This document shows, piece by piece, positions 8,721 to 15,765 of a stretch of DNA of 20,326 bases. The stretch is from positions 1 through 20,326 of the forward strand of contig CAZIQY010000049.1 of NCBI GenBank assembly GCA_964541605.1. Reading direction: 5' to 3'. Numbering within the stretch: the stretch's first letter is position 1; each line of letters begins with the position of its first letter. The notes below the pieces were generated by a model that had not been told where the DNA came from, searched no databases, and saw only the letters and a program-made list of their open reading frames with translations. Origin of the DNA: CAZIQY01 sp964541605 (GTDB lineage: Bacteria; Desulfobacterota; Syntrophia; Syntrophales; UBA2185). A program made the translations under genes and the position numbers.

Positions 8721-8743
8721 TTTGGGGGTATTTTTGGGGGTAT
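8721..8743. repeat. Tandem TTTGGGGGTAT repeats, possible integrase arm sites
   Basis: TTTGGGGGTAT occurs at 8721-8731 and again at 8733-8743, a 12-base period or roughly one DNA turn. Short tandem repeats next to an attachment site are typical of tyrosine-integrase arm-binding sites. The location, 55 bases before a tRNA-3'-like sequence, fits an island end, but there is no integrase gene in the window. Confidence 0.5.
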
Positions 8744-8797
8744 CATGTAATATTGAGTATTTGAAAGCGTAATAAATACTGAATGATATGTGCAGAA

Positions 8798-8816
8798 TTC
8801 GATCCCCCTCATCACA
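8798..8816 (+). other. Possible attachment-site core (tRNA 3'-end-like remnant)
   Basis: TTCGATC followed by CCCCT and CATCACA can be read as the T-loop, the 3' half of the T-stem and the 3' half of the acceptor stem of a tRNA. The bases before it do not complete the T-stem, and there is no CCA, so it is not a whole tRNA. Integration of an island into a tRNA gene leaves this kind of 3' remnant. It does not match the tRNA-Leu of this window. The evidence is suggestive only. Confidence 0.3.
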
Positions 8817-8821
8817 TAATG

Positions 8822-8866
8822 ACAGGCTGCTTTTTTATGAATTCTTAAAAAGTAGCCTGTTTCTTT
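8822..8866 (+). terminator. Strong intrinsic terminator hairpin
   Basis: ACAGGCTGCTTTTT (8822-8835) pairs with AAAAAGTAGCCTGT (8847-8860), a 14-bp stem with one G-T pair and an 11-base loop, followed by TTTCTTTTT. It would stop plus-strand transcription. It follows the tRNA-3'-like sequence closely, as a tRNA terminator would, and also faces the end of the minus-strand DHS-like gene at 8891, for which it could serve as a weaker reverse terminator. Confidence 0.75.
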
Positions 8867-8890
8867 TTCCGCTTTCTGCTTTTCAGTTTT

Positions 8891-9931
8891 TTAGAACATT
8901 CCGGCAAAAAGCCGTCTCTTTCTCTTCTTCCAGTTTCCCCTGTGGTAGGCGTAGCTTGCCAGAAGCGGCAGCACGGAGGTCGCTTCTGCGTACACCATCT
9001 GCTCGAAGGCCACGTCCACTTTGCCCCAGGATGTCGCTTCTCTCAACGTGGAACTGGAGCAGGCCCCGTCCCGCACGTCCGCCACGGTGATTTGCACGGC
9101 GTATTTGTGCATGGGAACGTCTTTTCCCAGAATTTCGGCACAGATGACCGTGTCCTGAGCAAAGTTTTTCGGCACGCCCCCGCCGATAATGAGAAGCCCG
9201 GTCGTTTCCGCCTTGATCTTGATCATCGTCAGCTCCCGGAAATCTTTTACGGAATCGATGGAAACATGGTCCTCCGGCCTTTCATGCTGGTGTAGCACAA
9301 GACCGAAGCCGGCGCTGCTGTCGGAAAAGGCGGGACAGAAAATCGGGACATCGCACTCGTATGCCGCCTGAACCAGGCTGTCCTTCTTGACGGCATGGGT
9401 CATCAGATAGCGTCCCATTTCACGGATAAATTCTCTTGAAGAGTAGACTCCGGGGGGGAGGGCATCGGCGATCTCTTTGACCGTTTTGTCGCAAGCCTGG
9501 AGTTCTTCCTCATCGATAAACGTGTCGTAAATCCTGTCTATGTATAAGCTTCTCAGCTTTTGGTCATCTGCCTGCGGGGTGCCGCGATAGTGCTGAAATC
9601 CCAGGGACTCGAAGAAGTCCATGTCGACGATGGCGGCGCCTGTAGCCACAACGACGTCCACCATGTTGTTATTTACGAGGTCCGCGTAGATCTGCATGCA
9701 GCCGCCGGCGCTCGTGCTGCCGGCTATAGTGAGAATGATGGCGCAGTCTTTATCGGCAAGCATTCTGTCGTACAGATCCGATGCCGCACCCAGATCACGC
9801 GCCGTGAAAGACATTCCTTTCATGGCATCGACGACTTCCTTTGCATTGAATGATTTGATGTCGATATGCCGGATGGGTGTTTTCAGGTAATCTTTTTTCT
9901 CCATTTTTTTACAAGAATCCTTCGTTTTCAT
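8891..9931 (-). CDS. Deoxyhypusine synthase-like polyamine enzyme
   Basis: This 346-aa protein belongs to the deoxyhypusine synthase (DHS) fold family, cytosolic NAD-dependent enzymes that transfer an aminobutyl group from spermidine. The visible family marks are the NAD-site stretch IAGSTSAGG, GTGAAI-type segment VVATGAAIVDMDF, PIFCPAFSDSSAGFGL, GGGVPKNF and, near the end, SSTLREATSWGK with K304, corresponding to the covalent catalytic lysine. Bacteria lack eIF5A, so the enzyme is more likely a homospermidine- or related polyamine-forming enzyme; agmatine-using relatives have been described. The start is ATG 9931, or an internal ATG at 9904 (residue 10) preceded by AAGGA at long spacing. It stands alone between a hairpin terminator and a divergent small gene. 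Confidence 0.88.
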   Translation of the reverse strand: MKTKDSCKKMEKKDYLKTPIRHIDIKSFNAKEVVDAMKGMSFTARDLGAASDLYDRMLADKDCAIILTIAGSTSAGGCMQIYADLVNNNMVDVVVATGAAIVDMDFFESLGFQHYRGTPQADDQKLRSLYIDRIYDTFIDEEELQACDKTVKEIADALPPGVYSSREFIREMGRYLMTHAVKKDSLVQAAYECDVPIFCPAFSDSSAGFGLVLHQHERPEDHVSIDSVKDFRELTMIKIKAETTGLLIIGGGVPKNFAQDTVICAEILGKDVPMHKYAVQITVADVRDGACSSSTLREATSWGKVDVAFEQMVYAEATSVLPLLASYAYHRGNWKKRKRRLFAGMF

Positions 9932-10113
9932 TTAAGGGAAATACTAATAAACCAAGGGCAGACAAATGTCAATCGTCTCCTGAAATATGATGGCTTTTCG
10001 ATGCAATCCCTGATAAACACATCCTGAATATTCATCTGCCCGGCAGGGAGGATGGTAGCGATGCCTCGTCTATGAGACGCCGGGGAAAATAATAAAATCG
10101 AAGAGGGATAAAA

Positions 10114-10440
10114 ATGGGATCAAAGCAAAAGCAGACGCAAGAGGGACAAAAGGCATTTTTCGAACGACGGCTGGAAGATCGCCTGTCTTTCCTGTCTAAA
10201 AAGGGGATTGAATCTCCCGAGATCGATAAAGACACTCTCGTTAAAAAATTGCGGGCAGACATCAGGGCTGTCAACGCCAGACTGAATGCCATTGCCGACA
10301 ACGAAAAGAGAACGGCAGGGCTGGCGAAAATGAAAGCGGAAAAAGCGGCTGTTCCGCCGAAAGATAAAGATGTCGGTAAGGGCAAGGAGCTGAAGGAAGC
10401 CCCCGCAGAGGGCAAGGAAAAAAAGAAAAAGAAGGCATAA
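10114..10440 (+). CDS. Lys/Glu-rich small hypothetical protein
   Basis: A 108-aa highly charged protein with a good ribosome site (GAGGGA 8 bases before ATG). Residues 1-75 look helical (FFERRLEDRLSFLSKKGIESPEIDKD, then KKLRADIRAVNARLNAIAD), probably a short coiled coil or helical hairpin; the last 35 residues are a disordered Lys-rich tail ending KEKKKKKA. There is no membrane segment or signal peptide. I recall similar short proteins of unknown function from delta-proteobacterial genomes. The Lys-rich tail could bind nucleic acid, but that is only a guess. The gene is divergent from the DHS-like gene and ends 41 bases from the convergent dipeptidase gene. Confidence 0.72.
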   Translation: MGSKQKQTQEGQKAFFERRLEDRLSFLSKKGIESPEIDKDTLVKKLRADIRAVNARLNAIADNEKRTAGLAKMKAEKAAVPPKDKDVGKGKELKEAPAEGKEKKKKKA

Positions 10441-10481
10441 AAAGAAATGACTACAAGATGTGGGTTCGCCGGGAGGCGGCG

Positions 10482-11246
10482 TCATTCCACAGGGAAATCG
10501 AAATATTTATCGGGGTACGGTTCATTCCTCAGGGTGAAATGCCACCATTCCTGATCATAGTGGTTGAATCCATATTTATCCATCAGAGTTTTGAGAAGCA
10601 TCCGGTTGATGCGCTGCTGCACGCCCACTTTCAGGTTGCCCGGGTGCGAGCGCTCGTGGAAACAATCGAAGCCGGTTCCCATGTCGATGCTGTTGTCCTT
10701 ATAACGCTTGTCTCTTGGCAAGTAGCACGCATACAGGCGCTGGCCGGAGCGGTACTCTTCCTGCACCGGCGTCGGAACGGGGACGATGGTCAGATCGGCG
10801 GTACTGCCCCTTGTGTGGCTTGATTTATCCGCAATGTAGCCGTCCCGGAAGAGATTCCGTTTGTCGACGCTGGGGTAAAACTCCGCTTTGGTTTTTGTAT
10901 CGTCGATATCCCTTGCCCATCTTACAAAGTGATTTACTGCCCGCTGCGGCCGGTAACAGTCATAGATTTTCAACGACAGGGAAAATTTCTTCAGCTCCGC
11001 CTGAACCTTTGCAAGGGCGTTGGCTGCTTTTTTCGTCAGAAGGCATTTCCCGGCGTTATACCCGTCAACCTTCAAACCGACAAAATTATGAGGGCCGAAG
11101 TAGCGGATATCGAATACAGCCGAGGGAATTGTTTTTTTGACATCCACAAAATCATGTGGTCTCTGACTTTCCGACCAGCTGTTGCCCGTAAACAAAAATA
11201 TCCCCATAAGTCCCAGGATGGCGGCACGGAAGAAACAGATTTTCAT
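10482..11246 (-). CDS. Secreted VanX/DdpX-type D-alanyl-D-alanine dipeptidase (M15D)
   Basis: A zinc peptidase of family M15 that cleaves D-Ala-D-Ala dipeptide. Numbered from the upstream TTG (11255), R102 lies in YDCYRPQRA, the zinc ligands H147 and D154 in SSHTRGSTADL, and E236 and H239 in QEWWHF, matching the SxHxxGxAxD and ExxWH signatures. A hydrophobic N terminus (about residues 5-28, ending near NSWSES) is a signal peptide, so it acts in the periplasm or is a lipid-free secreted form, unlike cytosolic VanX. AAGGAG at 11259-11264 is 12 bases before ATG 11246 and only 3 before TTG 11255; I prefer ATG. There is no vanH, vanA or sensor kinase nearby, so a cell-wall turnover role (as for E. 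coli DdpX) is likelier than glycopeptide resistance. Confidence 0.88.
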   Translation of the reverse strand: MKICFFRAAILGLMGIFLFTGNSWSESQRPHDFVDVKKTIPSAVFDIRYFGPHNFVGLKVDGYNAGKCLLTKKAANALAKVQAELKKFSLSLKIYDCYRPQRAVNHFVRWARDIDDTKTKAEFYPSVDKRNLFRDGYIADKSSHTRGSTADLTIVPVPTPVQEEYRSGQRLYACYLPRDKRYKDNSIDMGTGFDCFHERSHPGNLKVGVQQRINRMLLKTLMDKYGFNHYDQEWWHFTLRNEPYPDKYFDFPVE

Positions 11247-11309
11247 GTTATGCAATATCTCCTTATGATAAAAGTATGTTTACGTATTAATCAACATTCT
11301 TTTAACACA

Positions 11310-11339
11310 TTGACATCAATATGAAAATCAGATTATGTT
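11310..11339 (+). promoter_or_regulatory. Candidate sigma70-type promoter for the decarboxylase-family gene
   Basis: TTGACA at 11310-11315 and TATGTT at 11334-11339 are separated by 18 bases in an AT-rich region between two divergent genes, about 140 bases before the start at 11477. The -35 match is perfect and the -10 match partial. Confidence 0.3.
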
Positions 11340-11476
11340 ACGTATAGCTGAAAGTGTTAATTGACGGATTTTGAAAAGTATGCACGATTACAACTAATAA
11401 TAATGGGCCTACTGTGGTTGCAACAGAAACAACGCTGCGAGAAGATGTTTTGGACAACAGGAAAAGGGGAAACGTA

Positions 11477-12268
11477 ATGGGAGACAAGGGCGGTTCCGTT
11501 ACATTATCAAGCAAACTCCTGAAGAAAATCGGTAAAGTGGCTGAACGCACCGGGCAGTCGACAGAGGACATTCTGACCAAGGTTATCGAAGAGTTTCTTC
11601 GTAAAGGGCATCAAAGGAACCCCGTCTATCTCTCTGCTCCGGTTTCAGCACTAATGAAAGGGCTTTACGAAGAAGACACCACCATAGCGAAGATCAAGAA
11701 ACAAGGTGACTTCGGACTTGGTACCTTCAACGATCTCAATGGAGAAATGGTAATGTTGGACGGCATAGTGTATCAGTTGAAAACAGATGGCCTTACCTAT
11801 TTCGTCGACGATGCCGCCCAGACGCCTTTTGCCTGCGTGACATTCTTCCATCCCACCACAGTGGAGGACATTGAGCAGGATCTTGACGATGAGGGGTTCA
11901 AAAAGCTCCTTGAGCGTCTCCTCCCCTCAAAAAATATGTTCTACGCCATTCGGATTGACGGTTATTTCAGCTACATAAAGGTTTGGTCTGTACATAAGCA
12001 GGACAACTACCGGCCCATCTCCGAGGTACGACCGATGGCATTCGACTTCCATGACATTGAGGGAACCCTTGTTGGTTTCTATACACCCCAGTTTATACGT
12101 TCACTCAGCATGCCGGGATATCACCTACATTTTTTGACTGCCGACAGAAGACACGGAGGTCATGTGTTTCAATGCCGGCTCAAAAAAGTACGCATCAGCA
12201 TCCAGTTTGTACCGGAGCTTAAACTGAACCTCCCCATTACGCTTGACTACCTGACCACTGATCTGTAG
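11477..12268 (+). CDS. budA: Alpha-acetolactate decarboxylase family protein with N-terminal RHH-like segment
   Basis: The C-terminal 200 residues match acetolactate decarboxylase, which turns 2-acetolactate into acetoin. Numbered from ATG 11477 (263 aa), visible elements are GEMVMLDG (E90), FYAIRIDG (R159), EGTLVGFYTP, and the zinc ligands H216 and H218 in GYHLHF and H229 in GGH. Residues 8-43 (VTLSSKLLKKIGKVAERTG...) resemble a ribbon-helix-helix segment, which is not part of the usual enzyme (about 240-260 aa). An upstream GTG (11414) would add 21 residues, but AGGGGA 7 bases before 11477 supports the later start. No signal peptide is seen with this start. There is no acetolactate synthase or acetoin gene beside it, so the pathway role is uncertain. 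The next gene has the same overall fold. Confidence 0.85.
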   Translation: MGDKGGSVTLSSKLLKKIGKVAERTGQSTEDILTKVIEEFLRKGHQRNPVYLSAPVSALMKGLYEEDTTIAKIKKQGDFGLGTFNDLNGEMVMLDGIVYQLKTDGLTYFVDDAAQTPFACVTFFHPTTVEDIEQDLDDEGFKKLLERLLPSKNMFYAIRIDGYFSYIKVWSVHKQDNYRPISEVRPMAFDFHDIEGTLVGFYTPQFIRSLSMPGYHLHFLTADRRHGGHVFQCRLKKVRISIQFVPELKLNLPITLDYLTTDL

Positions 12269-12393
12269 GAATTCGCAGGAGTACATGATGAACCCTTTAC
12301 ACATATAAACATCTTCCTGCACTAAACAGATCGTCATCATCAAAGGAAATACTGTACTTCAATCCGCAGGCATTTTAAAAAGGGGAAGATAAA

Positions 12394-12831
12394 ATGGTAG
12401 CTGTAACAAAAGTCAGACATAAAGAAAAATTAATGGGTAAGCTCAGGCATGGTGCTGACCTGTTGGAAGAAATCACAGAGATATGTAAAGAAAGAAATAT
12501 TCAACTTGGTAGCATTGAGGCTATAGGTGCTGTCCAAAAGGCCTCCATCGGGTTCTACAATCAGACAAAACGGGAATATGAATTTATCACCATTAATGAA
12601 CCCTTAGAGATTACAGATCTAACAGGAAATATTTCAATCAAAGACGGTACCCCTTTTGTACATGCTCACGTAACCCTGGCCGACTCATCTGGCAAGGCCT
12701 ATGGTGGTCATCTTGCCCCAGGTACAATTGTATTTGCCTGTGAATTTATTATTGAGACCTTTGATGGGTTGGCATTGAAAAGAGGATTTGATCAGAACAC
12801 AGGCTTATCCCTATGGTCCATACAAGAATAG
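12394..12831 (+). CDS. PPC/DUF296-domain protein
   Basis: This 145-aa protein is a single PPC (plant and prokaryote conserved, DUF296) domain. Characteristic are the N-terminal KLRHGADLLEEITEIC, GSIEAIGAVQKASIGFY, and FVHAHVTLAD followed by GGHLAPGTIVFACEF, with H90, H92 and H106 forming the HxH...GGH set that binds metal in family members. Bacterial members are often called DNA-binding because plant relatives carry AT-hooks, but there is no AT-hook here. The ribosome site AGGGGAAG lies 6 bases before ATG. The domain belongs to the same AF0104/ALDC superfamily as the preceding gene 125 bases upstream. The biochemical role is unknown. Confidence 0.86.
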   Translation: MVAVTKVRHKEKLMGKLRHGADLLEEITEICKERNIQLGSIEAIGAVQKASIGFYNQTKREYEFITINEPLEITDLTGNISIKDGTPFVHAHVTLADSSGKAYGGHLAPGTIVFACEFIIETFDGLALKRGFDQNTGLSLWSIQE

Positions 12832-13031
12832 AAATTGATTCTCTTTGTAATTCTTAGTTCTGATGAAGCTCACCACCAAACAGTTGTAAGTGTTTTCGAC
12901 AAGCACATCTTCCTAAAAGCAGTAATTTACAACAATTCATTTTTTATTGTAGATTTCAAATGGTCGGTAACCTTTTTTTCGTTGACTCCTCAATTTCTCT
13001 GTCTTACATTGTTCACTAAGGAGGGAAATAA

Positions 13032-13550
13032 ATGAGCTCACCCCCTGAACTTGGCAGGGAAGAATTAATTGATCTTCTAAACCGATGTTGGATGACGCAT
13101 GATGGAATGTGGTTTTATCACTGCTTCCAGGAATTCGGTATTGAGAAGGCAAACCATCTGAATAAAGCCGCAATAAAGTCATTAGCTCCCATAGAGATTG
13201 ACAGGATTAGAAAGGCCTTAGGGATAGAAAAAAAGATCGAAAATTTTCAGGAGTTAAAAGATTTCTTTGAAAAGGCATCTCCATTGTTTATTCCCCCATT
13301 TATGAATGCTTCCATGAGTTTCCCGAGAAAAAATGTTTTGCACTGGGCGTTCGAGCCAAACAAATGCTTCGCTTTCAAGGGGATCAAGAGAATAGGTGCC
13401 ATCGATCGGTACGAATGCGGTGTCATTTACAGGATTGCGTGCTGGTTTGACAGCCTCAGTTTGAAATATTGCGTTACACCCCCCGTCGAAAGATGCTTGA
13501 TGCTTACTGGCGATACCTGTTCCGGCGATTTTGAATTCATTTTCCCTTGA
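13032..13550 (+). CDS. DUF6125-like protein with conserved cysteines
   Basis: A 172-aa soluble protein with a very good ribosome site (AAGGAGGG 6 bases before ATG). The N-terminal half is helical (ELIDLLNRCWMTHDGMWFY, typical of this family's start). The C-terminal half has the run KCFAFKGIKRIG, YECGVIYRI, then VTPPVERCLMLTGDTCSGDFEF, with cysteines at 112, 129, 155 and 163 that could bind a metal or cofactor. I recognise the pattern as DUF6125-like with moderate certainty; the function is unknown. It is preceded by a 200-base spacer with only short frames and followed by a mobile-type inverted repeat. Confidence 0.72.
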   Translation: MSSPPELGREELIDLLNRCWMTHDGMWFYHCFQEFGIEKANHLNKAAIKSLAPIEIDRIRKALGIEKKIENFQELKDFFEKASPLFIPPFMNASMSFPRKNVLHWAFEPNKCFAFKGIKRIGAIDRYECGVIYRIACWFDSLSLKYCVTPPVERCLMLTGDTCSGDFEFIFP

Positions 13551-13652
13551 CGAAACCTTAGTAAAGTCAACGATTCTAAGAAAAGTTTAGCCCCAGAATA
13601 TTTCTTTCGGAAAACAATAAATGCGGATATAATTTATATTAATACGGTAAAA

Positions 13653-13786
13653 TGAGACCTTTGAAAAATTGCCTAAAACCAACCATCTTGTCATTCCTGC
13701 GAAAGCAGGAATCTATTATTATCAAATACTTTCTGGATTCCCGCCTGCGCGGGAATGACAGGAAGTGTAGTTTTTCAAAGGTCTCA
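13653..13786. mobile_element. 134-bp inverted-repeat element (MITE/REP-like)
   Basis: Perfect 16-bp terminal inverted repeats TGAGACCTTTGAAAAA (13653-13668) and its complement (13771-13786) enclose two hairpins: ATTCCTGC-GAAA-GCAGGAAT and ATTCCCGC-CTGC-GCGGGAAT. The whole element is also roughly palindromic (TGTCATTCC near the left, GGAATGACA near the right). There is no coding capacity, as expected for a non-autonomous element moved by a transposase elsewhere. A clear target duplication is not visible; the flanks are simple A/T-rich. Only one copy is in this window. Confidence 0.82.
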
Positions 13787-13811
13787 AAATTATTATCGTA
13801 TTAGAATACTG

Positions 13812-13817
13812 TATAAT
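13812..13817 (+). promoter_or_regulatory. Candidate -10 element for the ABM-like gene
   Basis: A perfect TATAAT lies 54 bases before the start at 13872 and 25 bases beyond the inverted-repeat element. No good -35 is present, so the call is weak. Confidence 0.25.
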
Positions 13818-13871
13818 TTGTAAGATGATATAAACCCTCGACCATAAACTGAAAAATGAGGCAAACAAACC

Positions 13872-14186
13872 ATGATTTCAAGACATTGGAAAGGAATAGC
13901 CAAAAACGGGGAAGCTGATAATTATATAGATCATCTTAAAAACGATACATTTCCAAAGCTCCGAGAGATTGGCGGATTTCTCAAAGCATCTATTCTAAGG
14001 CGAAGCGTCGAGCAAGGAACAGAGTTTCTGATCATTACCGTTTGGGAATCAATAGAAGCCATTAGGGCATTTGCAGGTGAAGCAGCAGATATGGCTGTCG
14101 TTCCTCCCGTGGTTCAAGATATGATGATTGAATACGATAGGAAAGCTATTCATTACGAAGTTACAACTGATTACACTGCACAATGA
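13872..14186 (+). CDS. Antibiotic biosynthesis monooxygenase (ABM)-like small barrel protein
   Basis: A 104-aa protein with the layout of the dimeric alpha+beta barrel ABM superfamily: HWKGIAKNGEADNYIDHL, then GGFLKASILRR, EFLIITVWESIEAIRAFAG and, at the end, HYEV. The match to small stress-response or heme-degrading-type members is by pattern; the substrate cannot be read. It is cytosolic, with no signal or membrane segment. GAGG lies 10 bases before ATG. It is probably a single-gene unit. Confidence 0.76.
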   Translation: MISRHWKGIAKNGEADNYIDHLKNDTFPKLREIGGFLKASILRRSVEQGTEFLIITVWESIEAIRAFAGEAADMAVVPPVVQDMMIEYDRKAIHYEVTTDYTAQ

Positions 14187-14483
14187 ATATGTGCGGATTC
14201 CTGCACTCCTTGAACCCCGGCTTAATTTCGGCATTACCATTTCGGATCGTTATTCTTCAACATTTGCCGTAATCGATCCCAGCGTTGAGTAGATGGAAGC
14301 GAGAGCGCTCGTGTGCTTCCTGTTATCTACGAAGCGCATAGCTCATCAAATACGTTGGACTTCAAATGATTATCAACAGGATAGAAGGTTTCATATAAAA
14401 ATGAACGGAACGCTTTGATTTCGACTGGACTTTTGTTATGATTACTAAAATCTATCCAGCTACTCCGATGAAAGGATAGTCGC
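14187..14483. other. Intergenic region with one hairpin
   Basis: About 300 bases without a gene. GGAAGC (14295-14300) pairs with GCTTCC (14315-14320) around an inner GAGAGCGCTC, forming a hairpin without a following T-run, so it is not a clear terminator. I see no other RNA or repeat. Confidence 0.4.
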
Positions 14484-15554
14484 ATGCCTAATGCAAAATA
14501 TGGCTCATTAATGATCGCTAATTCTTTTAGACTTTTCTTGCTGTTATTCTTCCTGCTTTCCGGTCATGCTAACGCAGAAACCAAGCAGACAATTGCCGTT
14601 TTGGATTTCGAAAGTATTGGATCGGAAGAACATCTGGGAAAAGCGGTATCTGAAATTATGAGAACGGAACTGATAGATGCCAACAGGTATCGGGTCGTGG
14701 AGAGAGCACAGATTAACAAGGCCATCTCAGAACAAAAATTGCAGAAGTCCGGTCTCATAGACGACAAGAGCGCAGTTGAACTAGGAAAAATCCTTGGAGC
14801 AGATCTGATTGTTATCGGTTCCGTAGTGAAGATAGGGACTTCTTATACAATCAATTCAAGGATGATTGATACGAAAACAGGGGAGGCAAAACTGGGGAAG
14901 AACGTCACCGGGAACGATCTTAATCTTCTGACAGCACTCAGCCGCAACCTGTTGGACAATCTCTTTGGATCTATTCGGAAGGACAGGAAACCCGAGATTG
15001 ATGAGTCGATGAAAGGGGGAGCTAAAAATGATCTACGGATACTGAAAGCCTTGTATGGCTCTGGCGAAGTTCAAATGGACGTTACGGATAATCTTAAACA
15101 GAGGATCTCAAATGGCCAGCTTGCTATCAATGTCAGCAATGAGATTTTTGGTAACGATCCCCTCCGGGGTGCTTGGAAAGCACTTATAGTCAGATATGAA
15201 ACGGATCAAGGGGAGTTCGGCGCTTACGCTGAGGAGGGTCGGAACCTTCTCATCCCCAGTCCTTTCGATACTAAGATTACAATTCGAAACACTAACCTGC
15301 TCATTCTTGAGGCATGGTACGGACAGGCGAATAATCATGTCGATGTGAAGTCTGCTATTCAGAATAGGATCATAGGCGGTGCGGTTGTAGTGCGAGCAAG
15401 TAACCTTTTTTTTGGAGTCGATCCGATTGTGGGTGTCCGTAAAGCTTTTTTTGTGCGCTACCGGAATCAGGATGGGACTTTTGAAGCTACCGCCGCGGAA
15501 GATCAGGACATGGTTATTCCAGACCTCCGACATCACAAAATGATGAGTAGATGA
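14484..15554 (+). CDS. Exported CsgG-type protein with two DUF3395-like C-terminal repeats
   Basis: A 356-aa protein. Residues 12-31 form a signal peptide with a likely cut after ANA (31); no lipobox Cys is seen, so it is probably periplasmic. Residues 35-160 match the CsgG/FlgO-type fold (TIAVLDFESIG, RYRVVERAQINKAI, GKILGADLIVIGSV). Two copies of a roughly 75-residue repeat follow, at 184-258 and 272-346, each with a Tyr-Gly start (ALYGSG, AWYGQA), a DVT/DVK helix, FG-DP, RYE/RYR and a final IP; these resemble the DUF3395 (DnaJ C11 C-terminal) type. CsgG relatives assemble outer-envelope complexes; the role of the repeats is unknown. AAAGGA lies 9 bases before ATG. Confidence 0.8.
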   Translation: MPNAKYGSLMIANSFRLFLLLFFLLSGHANAETKQTIAVLDFESIGSEEHLGKAVSEIMRTELIDANRYRVVERAQINKAISEQKLQKSGLIDDKSAVELGKILGADLIVIGSVVKIGTSYTINSRMIDTKTGEAKLGKNVTGNDLNLLTALSRNLLDNLFGSIRKDRKPEIDESMKGGAKNDLRILKALYGSGEVQMDVTDNLKQRISNGQLAINVSNEIFGNDPLRGAWKALIVRYETDQGEFGAYAEEGRNLLIPSPFDTKITIRNTNLLILEAWYGQANNHVDVKSAIQNRIIGGAVVVRASNLFFGVDPIVGVRKAFFVRYRNQDGTFEATAAEDQDMVIPDLRHHKMMSR

Positions 15555-15660
15555 TCAGATTATTTAGGGTGAATTATGAAGCCATTCATATTCACAGTTT
15601 CTTTTCGCAATCATCAACATCCAGATTTTTCAAAATTATTTAGTTGTAGGCGGCTTCAAT

Positions 15661-15685
15661 AACCGGCGCACTTCGGTTTTTCTTT
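15661..15685 (+). terminator. Possible terminator after the CsgG-type gene
   Basis: AACCG (15661-15665) pairs with CGGTT (15674-15678) around an 8-base loop and is followed by TTTCTTT. The stem is short, so strength is uncertain. Between the CsgG-type gene and nfi there is no supported gene. Confidence 0.4.
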
Positions 15686-15765
15686 GATCACTCTTGCTCA
15701 TTTCGGAACGAAAGGTGCTGCTTAATCGCATAAATACGCTTCAGGGCAGGCCGTTGCGTCCTGCA

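Noticed and set aside
13690..13770. CRISPR-like repeats from the two ATTCC...GGAAT hairpins
   Set aside because: They are two different palindromes inside one inverted-repeat element, with no spacers or regular repeat unit.
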